Source: Aliishimia sp963721175
GTDB taxonomy: Bacteria > Pseudomonadota > Alphaproteobacteria > Rhodobacterales > Rhodobacteraceae
Direction of reading: 5' to 3'
NCBI GenBank assembly: GCA_963721175.1
Contig: CAVRIG010000021.1
Span: 62,001 to 126,000, forward strand
DNA length: 64,000 nucleotides
In this document: positions 35,877 through 44,771 of the stretch, in pieces
Layout of the letters: each line of letters opens with the position of its first letter
How positions within the stretch are numbered: position 1 is the stretch's first letter
Notes under the pieces: generated by a model
What the model saw: the letters and a program-made list of their open reading frames with translations, nothing else
Told to the model about the DNA's origin: nothing
The model's database searches: none
Position numbers and translations under genes: made by a program

Positions 35877-37853
35877 TTACCTCAGCGCGCCCGCGTCAAC
35901 CAGAGCCTCGTGGCCCTCCTGATCGAACCACCAGAAATCGAGATGGCCCAGCGCGTAGGGCGGCAGCGGGTCGGGATAGTCGTACTGATCGTAGTACGCG
36001 ACCCAGGTGTCCGGGTTGTACCAGGTGGGGATCATGAAGAACTCCTACCGCAGCGCCCGGTCAAGGGCCTGCAGCGTGACCTCTTCCTCCTCCGCGCTCT
36101 GCGCGTCCAGCGAGGCGTCGATGATCGTGTCCACCAGATCGGACTGCAGAGAGGCCGGGTTGAAGAGCGAGATGATCGCAGCCTCCGACCCGTAGCGCTG
36201 GTGCAGCCCGGTGCCGGTCCCGAGGAAGGCCGCGTAGCTGTCGAAGATCAGGTCGTAGTCCCTGTCGCGCTCCAGCAGCGTGTATTGCGACGGGTCCACC
36301 TTTTCCAGCGTGATCTTGATGCCCATGGTTTCGACGTTGGAGACGAAATTCTCCATCACGGATCCCAGTGTCGGCGGCGCGGACGAGTTGAAGAGGAACT
36401 TGAGGTCGAGCGGCTCGCCCTCGGCATTGCGGCGCACGCCCTGATCGTCGACCGCCCAGCCCGCCTCGTCCAGCAACTGCATCGCCTGGCGCAGGTTGCG
36501 GCGGTCGAGAAGCCTGTCTGCACTCGAAATGTGCGGCACGATCGCAGGTTCGGTCAGCATCTCGGCGGGCACCAATTCGCCAAGCGATTGCAGGAACGCA
36601 AGTTCTTCGCCCTCGGGCACGCCCTTGGCTTCGAGGGGGCTTCCTTCGGTGAAGGACGACCGGTGTTCGAAAAGCCCGTATTGCAGGCTTTCGTTCGTCC
36701 ATTCGAAGTTGAAGGCGAGCGCGATGGCCTGCCGCACCCGGCGGTCCTGAAGCACTTCGCGCTGCAGGTTGAAGACGATGCCCGTCGGCGTCGGCGGCGT
36801 GCCGTCCGGCAGTTCTTTCTTCACCACGTAACCTTGGGCGACCTTCGGAAACTCGTAGGCCGTCGCCCATTTCTCGGAGTTGGTTTCCGCGCGGAAGGTG
36901 TATTCGCCGGCCTTGAACGACTCGAATGCCGCGGTGTCATCGGCGAAATACTCGACACGGATGCGGTCGAAGTTGTGCCGCCCCACGTTCACGGGCTGAT
37001 CCCAGCCCCAGTAGTCCGGATTGCGCCTGTAGACGATGCGGCGGTTCACATCACCTGTCGACCACGTAGGGTCCCGACCCGAGCGGCGCCTCGAGCCGCG
37101 GTTCGTCCAGCCGCGCGCCGGTCTCATCGAACCATTTCTTGGACCAGACCGGCACACCGCCGACCTGATCGATCAGGGACCGCCGCGAGATGTTGTCGGT
37201 GAAGTAGAACTTGATCGTGTGATCGTCGATCACCTCGGCCTTCGGAATGCGCTTGCTTGACCGCCTGCGCATAGGACGCGAGCCCCTGCTCCAGAAGCAG
37301 GTTGTGCGAAAAGAGGACGTCATGGGCCGTCACCGGCGAGCCGTCCGAAAACGTGGCGTCCGGCCGCATGTAGAAGATCACCCAGCTCTTGTCGGCGGGA
37401 TATTCCAGCCGCTCGCAGAGCAGGCAGTAGGCCTCCCCGTAAGTGTCTGCCGAGGCCGATCCGCCGGTGGCCGGCATTTCGCCCAGCAGGCTCTCGTACA
37501 TCATCCACGAAAGCTGCCCCGCGCGGCCCGCGGCGTGAATAGGGGTTCATCGAATCAAAGGTGCCAAGGGCCGCGAAGCTGATCTCCCCACCCCTGGGGG
37601 CATCGGGATTGACGAAGTCGAAATGCTCGAAATCAGGGCCGTATTTCAGGTCGCCGTAGAAGGAATAGCCATGGCTGACGATCATCTCCGGTTCGCCAGC
37701 GGACGCCTCGCTCTGCCCCCGGGCGTCGGTCGCGGCGATGGCCACGGCGATGCCGACAAGACCCGCGAGACGCCAGATGCCGAAATCCTTGAACGTGGCG
37801 GCCCTGGCCTGCGTCCGGGGTATTCTGCGATCCATGAAGACTGTCCTTTTCAT
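35877..37853 (-). CDS. yejA: Peptide-binding protein, YejA type (SBP family 5), three frame breaks and one in-frame amber
   Basis: The signal segment is GIWRLAGLVGIAVAIAATDA with cleavage near ARGQ. Then come SHGYSFYGDLKYGPDFEHFD, DAPRGGEISFAALGTFDSMN, TYGEAYCLLCERLEYPADKS, MRPDATFSDGSPVTAHDVLF, NPDYWGWDQPVNVGRHNFDR, FESFKAGEYTFRAETNSEKW and VRQAIALAFNFEWTNESLQY, all diagnostic of YejA. Three single-base insertions (near 37540, 37245 and 37060) separate these blocks. At 36045-36047 a TAG interrupts the same frame where YejA proteins carry Tyr (ALDRALR-stop-EFFMIPTWYN); the frame then continues to TAA 35877-35879 with WFDQEGHEALVDAG. I extend the gene to that TAA. ATG 37853 or 37835 may start it. 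Confidence 0.85.
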
Positions 37854-37936
37854 CAGGTCGATTTCCCGACTACGTAGGCTAATTGGAGCAACCACCAAGG
37901 TTCAAGTTGCGATTCCGTGAGTTGCCGTGACACGCA

Positions 37937-37971
37937 AAGAAAAAGGCCGCGCGGCGCGAACCGGCGGCCTT
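37937..37971 (-). terminator. Rho-independent terminator for the cytochrome c gene
   Basis: On the minus strand AAGGCCGCCGGTTCGCG and its partner GCGGCCTT form a GC-rich hairpin (stem 37943-37950 with 37964-37971), followed by TTTTTCTTT. It lies 23 bases beyond the cytochrome c stop at 37994, which is the expected arrangement for an intrinsic terminator. Confidence 0.75.
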
Positions 37972-37993
37972 GTGCAAAGGCACTTGAACAAGG

Positions 37994-39158
37994 TCAATCG
38001 TCGATGCTGTCGAGATAGGCGATGACGTTGGCGCGCTCTTCGTCCTTCTTCAGTCCGGCGAAGGACATTTTCGTGCCAGGCGCCCACTCCCTGGGGTTCG
38101 TCAGGTAGACATCCAGCGTCGCCGGATCCCAGACACCGTCCTTCCCGCTCAGCGCGTCTGAATAGCTATAGTCTTCCACCGAGGCAATCTCGCGCCCCAC
38201 GACGCCGTCCAGGTGTGGCCCGACGCCGTTCGCACCGTCCACCTTGTGGCAAGCCTGGCACTTGCGGAACACCTTCTCGCCTGCCTCGGGCATCGGCATT
38301 GGCGAGGATGGCGCTGTCGCCCGCACTGGCGGCGGCCTCTTCCGCGGCGCCCGCATCCGTCTCACCCTCGGCGGTTTCTTCCGCGGTCGCAGCGTCCACC
38401 TCCGCCTCGGCGGCTTCCTCTTCCTCCGCAGCCGCGTTCGCCTCACCCTCGGCAGTCTCTTCCGCAGCCGCATTCTCCGCGTCGCTCTCGGCGGCGGCTT
38501 CTTCCTCTCCGGCGGCGTCAGCTTCGCCGTCGACGCTGTCCTCTTCTGCAGCTTCTGCAGCGTCAGCATCTTCTTCTGCAGCTTCTGCAACGTCAGCATC
38601 TTCGCCCGCAGAAGCCGTTTCTTCGGCCAGCGCGGCGTAGTCCGTCATCTCGCCGTCAGTGCCGTCGAGATAGGCGATGACGTCGGCCCGGTCCTGAATA
38701 TCGCGCAGGCCGGCGAAACTCATGACAGTGCCGGGCGCATAATCCTTGGGATTCTGCAGAAACGCGCTCAATTCTTCCACGGTCCACTCGCCCTCCATGC
38801 CCGACAGCGCATCGGAATAGCCAAACCCATCCGCAGACGCGATTTCGCGGCCGACAACGCCATGAAGATACGGACCCGTTCCGTTAGCGCCTTCCTCCAG
38901 CTTGTGGCAGGACTGGCATTTCCGGAACACGGCGGCACCGGCTTCGGGATCGGCGGATGCCATGACCTCGATGATGTCGGGCCCTGCCGCTTCGTCTTCC
39001 GCGGGCGCCTCGTCGTCGCCACCGGTTTCGATCACATAGGCCTGCTCGCCATGACCGCCGACATGGTACAGTTCTTCGGCAGCCCATTTGCCCAGCAGAA
39101 ACACCAGCAGAGCGCCGCAGAGCGCACCAGCCGCCTTGGTGAAGGTCATTGTATCCAT
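37994..39158 (-). CDS. Membrane-anchored cytochrome c with two haem domains and a long acidic Ala/Glu linker, one frame break
   Basis: An uncleaved N-terminal anchor (AAGALCGALLVFLLGKWAAE) is followed by a class I cytochrome c domain (CQSCH at 81-85, Met ligand in TVMSFAGL). A linker of roughly 115 residues made almost only of Ala, Glu, Asp and Gly comes next, then a second, closely similar domain (CQACH at 300-304, KMSFAGL). Both domains begin ADPEAG and share HGVVGREIAS/DGVVGREIAS and FSYSDALSG-type text. The second domain is in the next frame; removing one base near 38293 gives 387 residues. The anchor plus flexible linker resembles cytochrome cy of Rhodobacter, which ferries electrons between cytochrome bc1 and the terminal oxidase. 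A duplicated haem domain is not the usual form. Confidence 0.88.
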
Positions 39159-39301
39159 GGTCAGCCTGTTTGTCCGTGAATTATCCCTGAATTGGGCGGT
39201 TATCTATTGCTTTCCCTTGATGGGAGGCAAGGTGTAGTTACCGCGACCAATCGCCCTGCCGTCAAGGCCGGTGACCCGAAGAATACGCAAGGGGCCAGGA
39301 C

Positions 39302-40139
39302 ATGTCACACCGTATCGCTTTCCAGGGCGATCTTGGCGCCTATGGGCACGAGGCCTGTCGCAAGGCCGTGCCGGAGATGGAGCCGCTGCCCTGCCGCACC
39401 TTCGAGGACACGATCGAGGCCGTCAAGTCGCGGTGCCGCCGCAGCGCGCCATGCTGCCGGTCGAGAACACGACATACGGGCGCGTGGCGGACATCCACCG
39501 CCTGCTGCCCGAAAGCGGGCTCAGGATCGTCGGCGAGGCCTTCGTCCGCGTGCGGATCTGCGCTGATGGCGATGCCCGGCCAGACCATCGACGACATCAG
39601 GCATGTCCGCGCGCACCTCGTCCTGCTGCCGCAGGCGCGCAGCTTCCTCGAGGCGCACGGCATGACCAGCGAGCCCGCCGCCGACAGCGCCGGTGCCGCC
39701 GCCGAGCATCGCCGCACGCCGGCACCATGGGCGTCGGCGCGCTCGCTTCCGAAATCGCGGCGGAGATCCACGGGCTGGAGGTTCTGGCCCGCGACGTCGA
39801 GGATCATGGCCACAACACCACGCGGTTCCTCGTCATGGCCCCGGAGGCCGATCTGTCGCGCCGCGGCGGCACGATGCTGACCACGTTCATCTTCGAGGTG
39901 CGCAACATCCCCGCCGCGCTCTACAAGGCGATGGGCGGGTTCGCGACGAACGGCGTCAACATGACGAAGCTCGAAAGCTACATGGTCGGCGGCTCGTTCA
40001 CCGCGACGCAGTTCTATGCCGATATCGAAGGTCATCCGGAGGACCCTGCCGGTGCAACCGCGCGCTGGAGGAGTTGGGCTATTTCACCAACAAGCTGGAG
40101 ATCCTCGGCGTCTACCCGGCCGATCACGAGCGCGACTGA
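39302..40139 (+). CDS. pheA: Prephenate dehydratase, about seven frame breaks
   Basis: It converts prephenate to phenylpyruvate in phenylalanine synthesis. The catalytic domain reads HRIAFQGDLGAYGHEACRKA, MLPVENTTYGRVADIHRLLP, DDIRHVRAHLVLLPQARSFL and HNTTRFLVMAPEADLSRR (the TRF motif with its catalytic Thr). The C-terminal ACT domain follows with FIFEVRNIPAALYKAMGGFA, NGVNMTKLESYMVGG and YADIEGHPED, which binds phenylalanine for feedback inhibition. These blocks run through all three frames, each step +1, near 39430 (two), 39565, 39700 (two) and 40050 (two). Correction gives 277 codons, the normal size. No chorismate mutase domain is fused. Confidence 0.9.
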
Positions 40140-40154
40140 ACGTGCTCGAACCCT

Positions 40155-40623
40155 TCAGGCGTCATCACGATACCGTGCCTCCATCTCCCTGACGTAGGCC
40201 TCGATGCGCTCCTCGAACCGGGTGTCGAGGCGGATCTTGGCAAGCTTCAGAGGCTGCATCAGAAGCTTCGCCGACAAGGATTTCGGCGTCAGCTCCACGT
40301 CCACCGCGACCCGCGTGCGGGTTGGGGAGAGCGCTTGAAGGTTCACATCGACGGCGCCCACGATCCCGTCGGATTTCGCCTCGGCGGTCAGTCCCGTCGG
40401 TCGGATCGTACCCGACCAGCGTCAACGCGACGCGCCGCCGCTTGCCATGCAGATCGAAGGCAGCGTCCCAGGCCATGCCGACACCCGGCGCGGTCATCGG
40501 GTCCGTCCGTTGCACCTCCGCGCCGCGCCGCCTGAAGCTTCGCTCGACCGCGGCGAAATTCGACACCATCTCGAACGCGATATCGATCGGCACGTCGATC
40601 TCTTCGCGCGCTGAAAACTTCAT
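40155..40623 (-). CDS. SRPBCC-superfamily protein (polyketide cyclase/START-like), one frame break
   Basis: The N-terminal part MKFSAREEIDVPIDIAFEMV, SNFAAVERSFRRRGAEVQRT and VGMAWDAAFDLHGKRRRVAL, and the C-terminal part AVDVNLQALSPTRTRVAVDV, ELTPKSLSAKLLMQPLKLAK and RLDTRFEERIEAYVREMEAR together form a small helix-grip fold. Removing one base near 40385 joins them into 155 residues. Such proteins bind hydrophobic ligands or act in aromatic polyketide and ubiquinone chemistry; no ligand is inferable. The gene converges on pheA, 15 bases beyond its stop, and lies 39 bases after the nudC stop. Confidence 0.78.
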
Positions 40624-40662
40624 GCGCAGTCCGGCGGTTGATTGTGACGCCCAGGCTCGCGT

Positions 40663-41631
40663 CTAATCCAGTCGGTCGGCAAGCCAGTTCTCCAGCAGGA
40701 AACTCGCGATGGCACCCTTGCGGGCCGGCAAAAGCTTCGGGTGCTGCCCGGCGAAGGCCTGCATGATGTCCTCCCGCGAGACCCACAGCGCATCTTCGAT
40801 CTCCACCGGGTCGATCTCGATCCGGTCGTCCAGCGCTTCGCCCGCGCAGCCGATCATGAGCGAGGCCGGGAACGGCCATGGCTGGCTGGCGAGGTAGCGG
40901 ACCGCGCCGACGTCGATTCCGGCTTCCTCGAACACCTCGCGGCGCACTGCGGCCTCGATCGTCTCACCGGGTTCGACGAAGCCGGCCAGCAGCGAATACA
41001 TCCCCTCCGGCCATCCCGGCGACCGGCCCAGCAGGACCGAATTGCCATGCGTGATGAGCATGATGACCACCGGGTCGGTCCGCGGGAAATGGTGCCCGCC
41101 GCAAGCCGGGCAGATCCGCTGCCAGCCGGCCATCGCCATCTCGCTCCTGACGCCGCAGCGGGCGCAGAACCCGTGGATGCGGTGCCATTCGAAGATCGCC
41201 CGGGCGGTGGCCGCAAGCTCGGCATCCCGAGGTGTCAGCCAGGTCATGACCCGGCGCAGCTCGGCAAAGACCTCGCCCTCGGCAAGCGCCGGATGCTGCT
41301 GTTCCGTCGGGTCGACGAACTGGTTGATCTTGCTCAGATCCTGATCCGCGGGCTCCCACTCATCGAGCGCCACGGCGAAGCGCGCGGCCCCCTCCTCCCG
41401 CCCCAGCAGGACCACGTCCGGGGCGGCATCGGCGAGTACGGGATGGTCCATCGGGAGACGCAACAGCGCCGCGGGGCGGTCGCGCCGGATCAATGGCTTC
41501 CCGCGCCAGATCACGATCGCCCGCGCAGCGGGGTCCGACTGCGCAGCCGCCAGCGCCGCGGCATCCCCGCGCATCTCGGCGGCGCGATCCATCCCGGATC
41601 CGCCGAACGTGACTGCCTCCGCATGTTTCAT
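40663..41631 (-). CDS. nudC: NADH pyrophosphatase-like Nudix hydrolase
   Basis: A 322-residue Nudix protein with the NudC arrangement: N-terminal domain, a zinc ribbon (CARCGVRSEMAMAGWQRICP, ACGGHHFPRTDPVVIML) and a Nudix box (GFVEPGETIEAAVRREVFEE, AGI), followed by SQPWPFPASLMIGC, which is the SQPWPFPxS signature of NADH pyrophosphatases and decapping enzymes. Products would be NMNH and AMP from NADH, or 5'-NAD removal from RNA. The ATG at 41631 follows GGAGCAGTGGCG, a good ribosome site; the longer open frame upstream is not supported. The gene is divergent from the nucleotidase gene at 41766. Confidence 0.94.
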   Translation of the reverse strand: MKHAEAVTFGGSGMDRAAEMRGDAAALAAAQSDPAARAIVIWRGKPLIRRDRPAALLRLPMDHPVLADAAPDVVLLGREEGAARFAVALDEWEPADQDLSKINQFVDPTEQQHPALAEGEVFAELRRVMTWLTPRDAELAATARAIFEWHRIHGFCARCGVRSEMAMAGWQRICPACGGHHFPRTDPVVIMLITHGNSVLLGRSPGWPEGMYSLLAGFVEPGETIEAAVRREVFEEAGIDVGAVRYLASQPWPFPASLMIGCAGEALDDRIEIDPVEIEDALWVSREDIMQAFAGQHPKLLPARKGAIASFLLENWLADRLD

Positions 41632-41765
41632 CGCCACTGCTCCTTGTGCGCGGATCACCTCGCATGGTCCCCGACCGGACGCAACCGCACTTGCTTGACG
41701 CGCGCCGCTCGCATCGGTTGTATCGCACCATTTACATCGGACGCGGAAGCGCGCAGCAACATGGC

Positions 41766-43580
41766 ATGACTCCACGGGCGACCCAGATCTCGCGACTTCG
41801 CATTCTCGCCACCAGCGACGTGCACATGCATCTGCTTCCGTACGACTACCTCAACGGCCGGGCCGCCCCCGGCACCGGACTTGCGGCGCTGCTCGCCACG
41901 ATCACCGACCTGCACCGGAAAGCCGGCACCGAAGAGCCGCCGCGCGAAACGCTGCTGGTGGACAATGGCGACACGCTTCAGGGCACGGCACTCGGCGATC
42001 ATCTGGCCGAGACGTTGGCCGACGGCACCCCGCATCCCGTGGCCGAGGTGATGAACGAAATCGGCTACGACGTGATGGGACTCGGCAATCACGACCTGGA
42101 TTACGGGCTCGATCACCTCGCCCGGTTCGCCCGTACCCTCGACGCACCGCTCGTGTGCTCCAACATCGCGTTCGATCCGCCCCGCGACTGGATCGCGCCT
42201 ACAGCGACGATCGACGTGGGCGGCCTCAGGGTCGGTGTCCTCTCCGTCCTGCCGCCGCGGACAGTGGTGGCGCTCCACGCTCAGATCGGCGGCTTCGCGC
42301 GCGCGACCGACATGGTCGAGGCCGTGACCCGCGCCGCGCAGACGCTGAGGGACGGCGGTGCCGACATCATCCTGGGGTTGGGTCATACCGGTCTCGGGTC
42401 CGACGGGACCGAAGCGGCATTGGCCGAAATCGCCGCGACCGGCGCAGTCGATGCATTGATCGGAGGCCACGATCACAGCGTTTTCCCGGGAGACGAGCAC
42501 GCAGAACGAACCGAGGCGGACGTGGAGACCGGAATGCTGCACAAGATTCCGACCGTCATGCCGGGTTTTGCAGCGGCGGGGCTCGGGTGCATCGACCTCG
42601 ACCTCGAACGCGACGACCGGGGCCGGTGGGCCGTCACCGCGGGGCGCGCGCGCGTTTTCCCGCCGAGCCACGCGGACGGCGCGGACGACCCCGCCTTCGA
42701 CCCGATCCGCCCTGCACATGACGCCACCTGCGCCGCGCTGGACGAGATCATCGGCAGCTGGCCGGTGCCGCTTACCAGCTATTTCGCGCACGTGACGCCG
42801 ACGCCGATCCATGCCCTGACCGCGGCCGCCCAGCACAGGGCGATCGACCGGGCGCGTGTTGGGACTCCGGTGGCCGATCTGCCGCTGTTGTCGGCCGTCT
42901 CCGTGCCACGCGCGGGCGGAAAGGGTGGCGCGCAAAATTACGCCGACATACCCGCCGGGCAGCTCACGGCGCGGCATATGGCGGAGTTGAGCATCTATTC
43001 GAACTACGTCTGGGCGGTGCAAGTGTCGGGCGCCGAGATTGCCGAGTGGCTGGAAAAATCGGCCTCCGCCTTTGCGACGATCTGCGAGGATGGCGCAAAG
43101 GGGATTCGCGATGCCGATTTCCCGTCCTTCGAGTTCGACGTCATCCACGGGCTTGACTACACGGTCGATCCGACATTGCCGCCCCGCTACGACCGGGCCG
43201 GCAACCTCAGCCATGCCGAGAGCCGCCGGATCCGGTCGCTGACCCATGCCGGCGCACCGGTCGAACCGGACATGCAGTTCGCGGTTGCGGTCAACAGCTT
43301 TCGCGCCTGCGGCGGCGGCAACTTCCCGGGTCTGCATCCAGACCGTCCGGTCCTGCGCCCCAAACTCTTTGTCACCGACGTGATCCGGGAGTTCCTGACC
43401 TCGGGCGAGGAACCCTACGCAGCCGGGCCATGGCGCTTCGCCGGCACCTGCGCCGGGATGCGCACCTGGTTCGACACCGGCCCGGGCGCGCTCAACCACC
43501 TCCACGAAATCGCGCACCTGTCTCCCGGGACGCCCGAACATCGGCCGTCCGGGTTCGTCCGGATTCCGATCACGCTCTGA
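41766..43580 (+). CDS. cpdB: CpdB-like 2',3'-cyclic-nucleotide 2'-phosphodiesterase/5'-nucleotidase without a signal peptide
   Basis: A 604-residue two-domain metallophosphoesterase. The metal motifs are ATSDVHMHLLPYDY (D18, H20), LLVDNGDTLQG, MGLGNHDLDYGLDH (N108-H109) and LIGGHDHSVFPG. The C-terminal 5'-nucleotidase domain has ELSIYSNYVWAVQVSGAEIA and FAVAVNSFRACGGGNFPGL, with the substrate-stacking tyrosine or phenylalanine region. CpdB proteins are normally exported, but this one begins MTPRATQISRLRILATSDVH with no hydrophobic signal segment. Upstream in-frame codons give only polar text. It is therefore predicted to act in the cytoplasm unless the start is misassigned. A neighbour of nudC, both acting on nucleotides. 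Confidence 0.88.
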   Translation: MTPRATQISRLRILATSDVHMHLLPYDYLNGRAAPGTGLAALLATITDLHRKAGTEEPPRETLLVDNGDTLQGTALGDHLAETLADGTPHPVAEVMNEIGYDVMGLGNHDLDYGLDHLARFARTLDAPLVCSNIAFDPPRDWIAPTATIDVGGLRVGVLSVLPPRTVVALHAQIGGFARATDMVEAVTRAAQTLRDGGADIILGLGHTGLGSDGTEAALAEIAATGAVDALIGGHDHSVFPGDEHAERTEADVETGMLHKIPTVMPGFAAAGLGCIDLDLERDDRGRWAVTAGRARVFPPSHADGADDPAFDPIRPAHDATCAALDEIIGSWPVPLTSYFAHVTPTPIHALTAAAQHRAIDRARVGTPVADLPLLSAVSVPRAGGKGGAQNYADIPAGQLTARHMAELSIYSNYVWAVQVSGAEIAEWLEKSASAFATICEDGAKGIRDADFPSFEFDVIHGLDYTVDPTLPPRYDRAGNLSHAESRRIRSLTHAGAPVEPDMQFAVAVNSFRACGGGNFPGLHPDRPVLRPKLFVTDVIREFLTSGEEPYAAGPWRFAGTCAGMRTWFDTGPGALNHLHEIAHLSPGTPEHRPSGFVRIPITL

Positions 43581-43615
43581 CCTTGTGTCCACCGCGCGAA
43601 ACGACTAGGTAGCAC

Positions 43616-43713
43616 TCGAGAGGTTGGTGCGGGCAAGCGCCTCGCCAACCCGGTCAGATCCGGAAGGAAGCAGCCGTAACGAGCCCCGCTTGGGTCGTTT
43701 TCCAGCCTCTCAC
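43616..43713 (+). ncRNA. ffs: Signal recognition particle RNA (4.5S-type)
   Basis: The diagnostic SRP RNA tetraloop region GGTCAGATCCGGAAGGAAGC with AGCC at 43652-43675 is present on this strand. It is flanked by the strongly paired arms GAGAGGTTGG and CCAGCCTCTC (43618-43627 with 43702-43711) that close the hairpin. The position upstream of dnaX matches other Rhodobacterales. Ends are approximate. The transcript binds Ffh and directs membrane proteins to the translocon. Confidence 0.95.
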
Positions 43714-43768
43714 CCGCCGCGTTGGCGACGCTAAACTCTCGGGATTATCTGCGGACAACGGCACACCG

Positions 43769-44614
43769 TCAAAGGCGCTCGGCACCGAACGTGTCGCAAT
43801 CGCTCAGGTCGCCGCTGTCGTACCCACGTGCGAACCAGCGCTGGCGCTGCTCCGATGTGCCGTGCGTGAACGTGTGCGGCTGCGGTACCCGGCCTGCCTG
43901 ACGTTGCAGGTGGTCGTCGCCGATCATCCGCGCCGCGTTCAGCGCTTCCTCCAGGTCGCCCGGCTCCAGCAGGCCCTCGACCGCCCGCGCCCAGACCCCG
44001 CTCAGGCAGTCGGCCTGCAGCTCGAGCCTGACGGTCAGCGCGTTCGCCTGCGCCTCCGACGCCTGGCGCCGGGCGTTCGTCACCTCGCCCAGGATGCCCA
44101 ACTGATTCTGCACGTGATGCGCAACCTCGTGGGCCACCACATATGCCGCCGCGAAATCGCCGCCTGCGCCCATCTGCTGGCGCAGCGTGACGAAGAAACC
44201 CGTATCGATGTAAGCCTGCTGATCCGCCGGACAGTAGAACGGACCGGTCGCACCCGAAGCATTGCCGCACGGGCTCGCGGTCACATCGGTGAAGAGCACC
44301 AGAACCGGCGGCCGATAGGTCTGGCCCAACTGGTCTTCGAAGACCTGTCCCCAGACCTCCTCGGTGGTGGCCAGGACCCGCGTCGTGAATTCGGCGGCCT
44401 GCTGGTCGGCCTCCGTCATCGGGCGGCTCTGCGTGATCGGCTGGCCCGGCCCCTGTCCCTGAACGAGCGGCGTCACGTCGATGCCGGTGAAATACCCGAT
44501 CGCCAGGACAAGCAGCAGCCCGGCCAGCCCCAGTCCCCCTGCCCTGCCGCGGCCACCACTGCGACCGCGACGGTCCTCCACGTTCCGGCTTCCACGTATG
44601 CCTCTGAGCCGCAT
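43769..44614 (-). CDS. Membrane-anchored neutral zinc metallopeptidase (YpfJ/KPN_02809 family)
   Basis: A 281-residue protein with one N-terminal helix (GLGLAGLLLVLAIGYFTGID), a region with NAGCGNASGATGPFYCP-type cysteines (ASPCGNASGATGPFYCPADQ), and the catalytic HExxH in AYVVAHEVAHHVQNQLGILG. The downstream QADCLSGVWA supplies the third zinc ligand region, as in the neutral zinc metallopeptidase family of E. coli YpfJ. The arginine- and glycine-rich N-terminus lies before the helix. The substrate is not known. The gene converges on the SRP RNA gene, with its stop about 55 bases beyond it. Confidence 0.9.
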   Translation of the reverse strand: MRLRGIRGSRNVEDRRGRSGGRGRAGGLGLAGLLLVLAIGYFTGIDVTPLVQGQGPGQPITQSRPMTEADQQAAEFTTRVLATTEEVWGQVFEDQLGQTYRPPVLVLFTDVTASPCGNASGATGPFYCPADQQAYIDTGFFVTLRQQMGAGGDFAAAYVVAHEVAHHVQNQLGILGEVTNARRQASEAQANALTVRLELQADCLSGVWARAVEGLLEPGDLEEALNAARMIGDDHLQRQAGRVPQPHTFTHGTSEQRQRWFARGYDSGDLSDCDTFGAERL

Positions 44615-44771
44615 TTTGGGTCCTCTCCTGCCGCGTCCTCAATCCCGAACAGGTTAGCGGCAGGGGCAATTCGCACAAGCACGCGGCAGCGGGACCGATC
44701 GTCGTTTCCCAGGTGGACCTTCCAGCGTCCGCGCTTTACCTTCCCGACGGATCGGAAGGCTTGGAGCGGGC

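Noticed and set aside
37860..37920. A possible tRNA-like TTCAAGT element upstream of yejA.
   Set aside because: No acceptor stem or anticodon arm could be folded around it.
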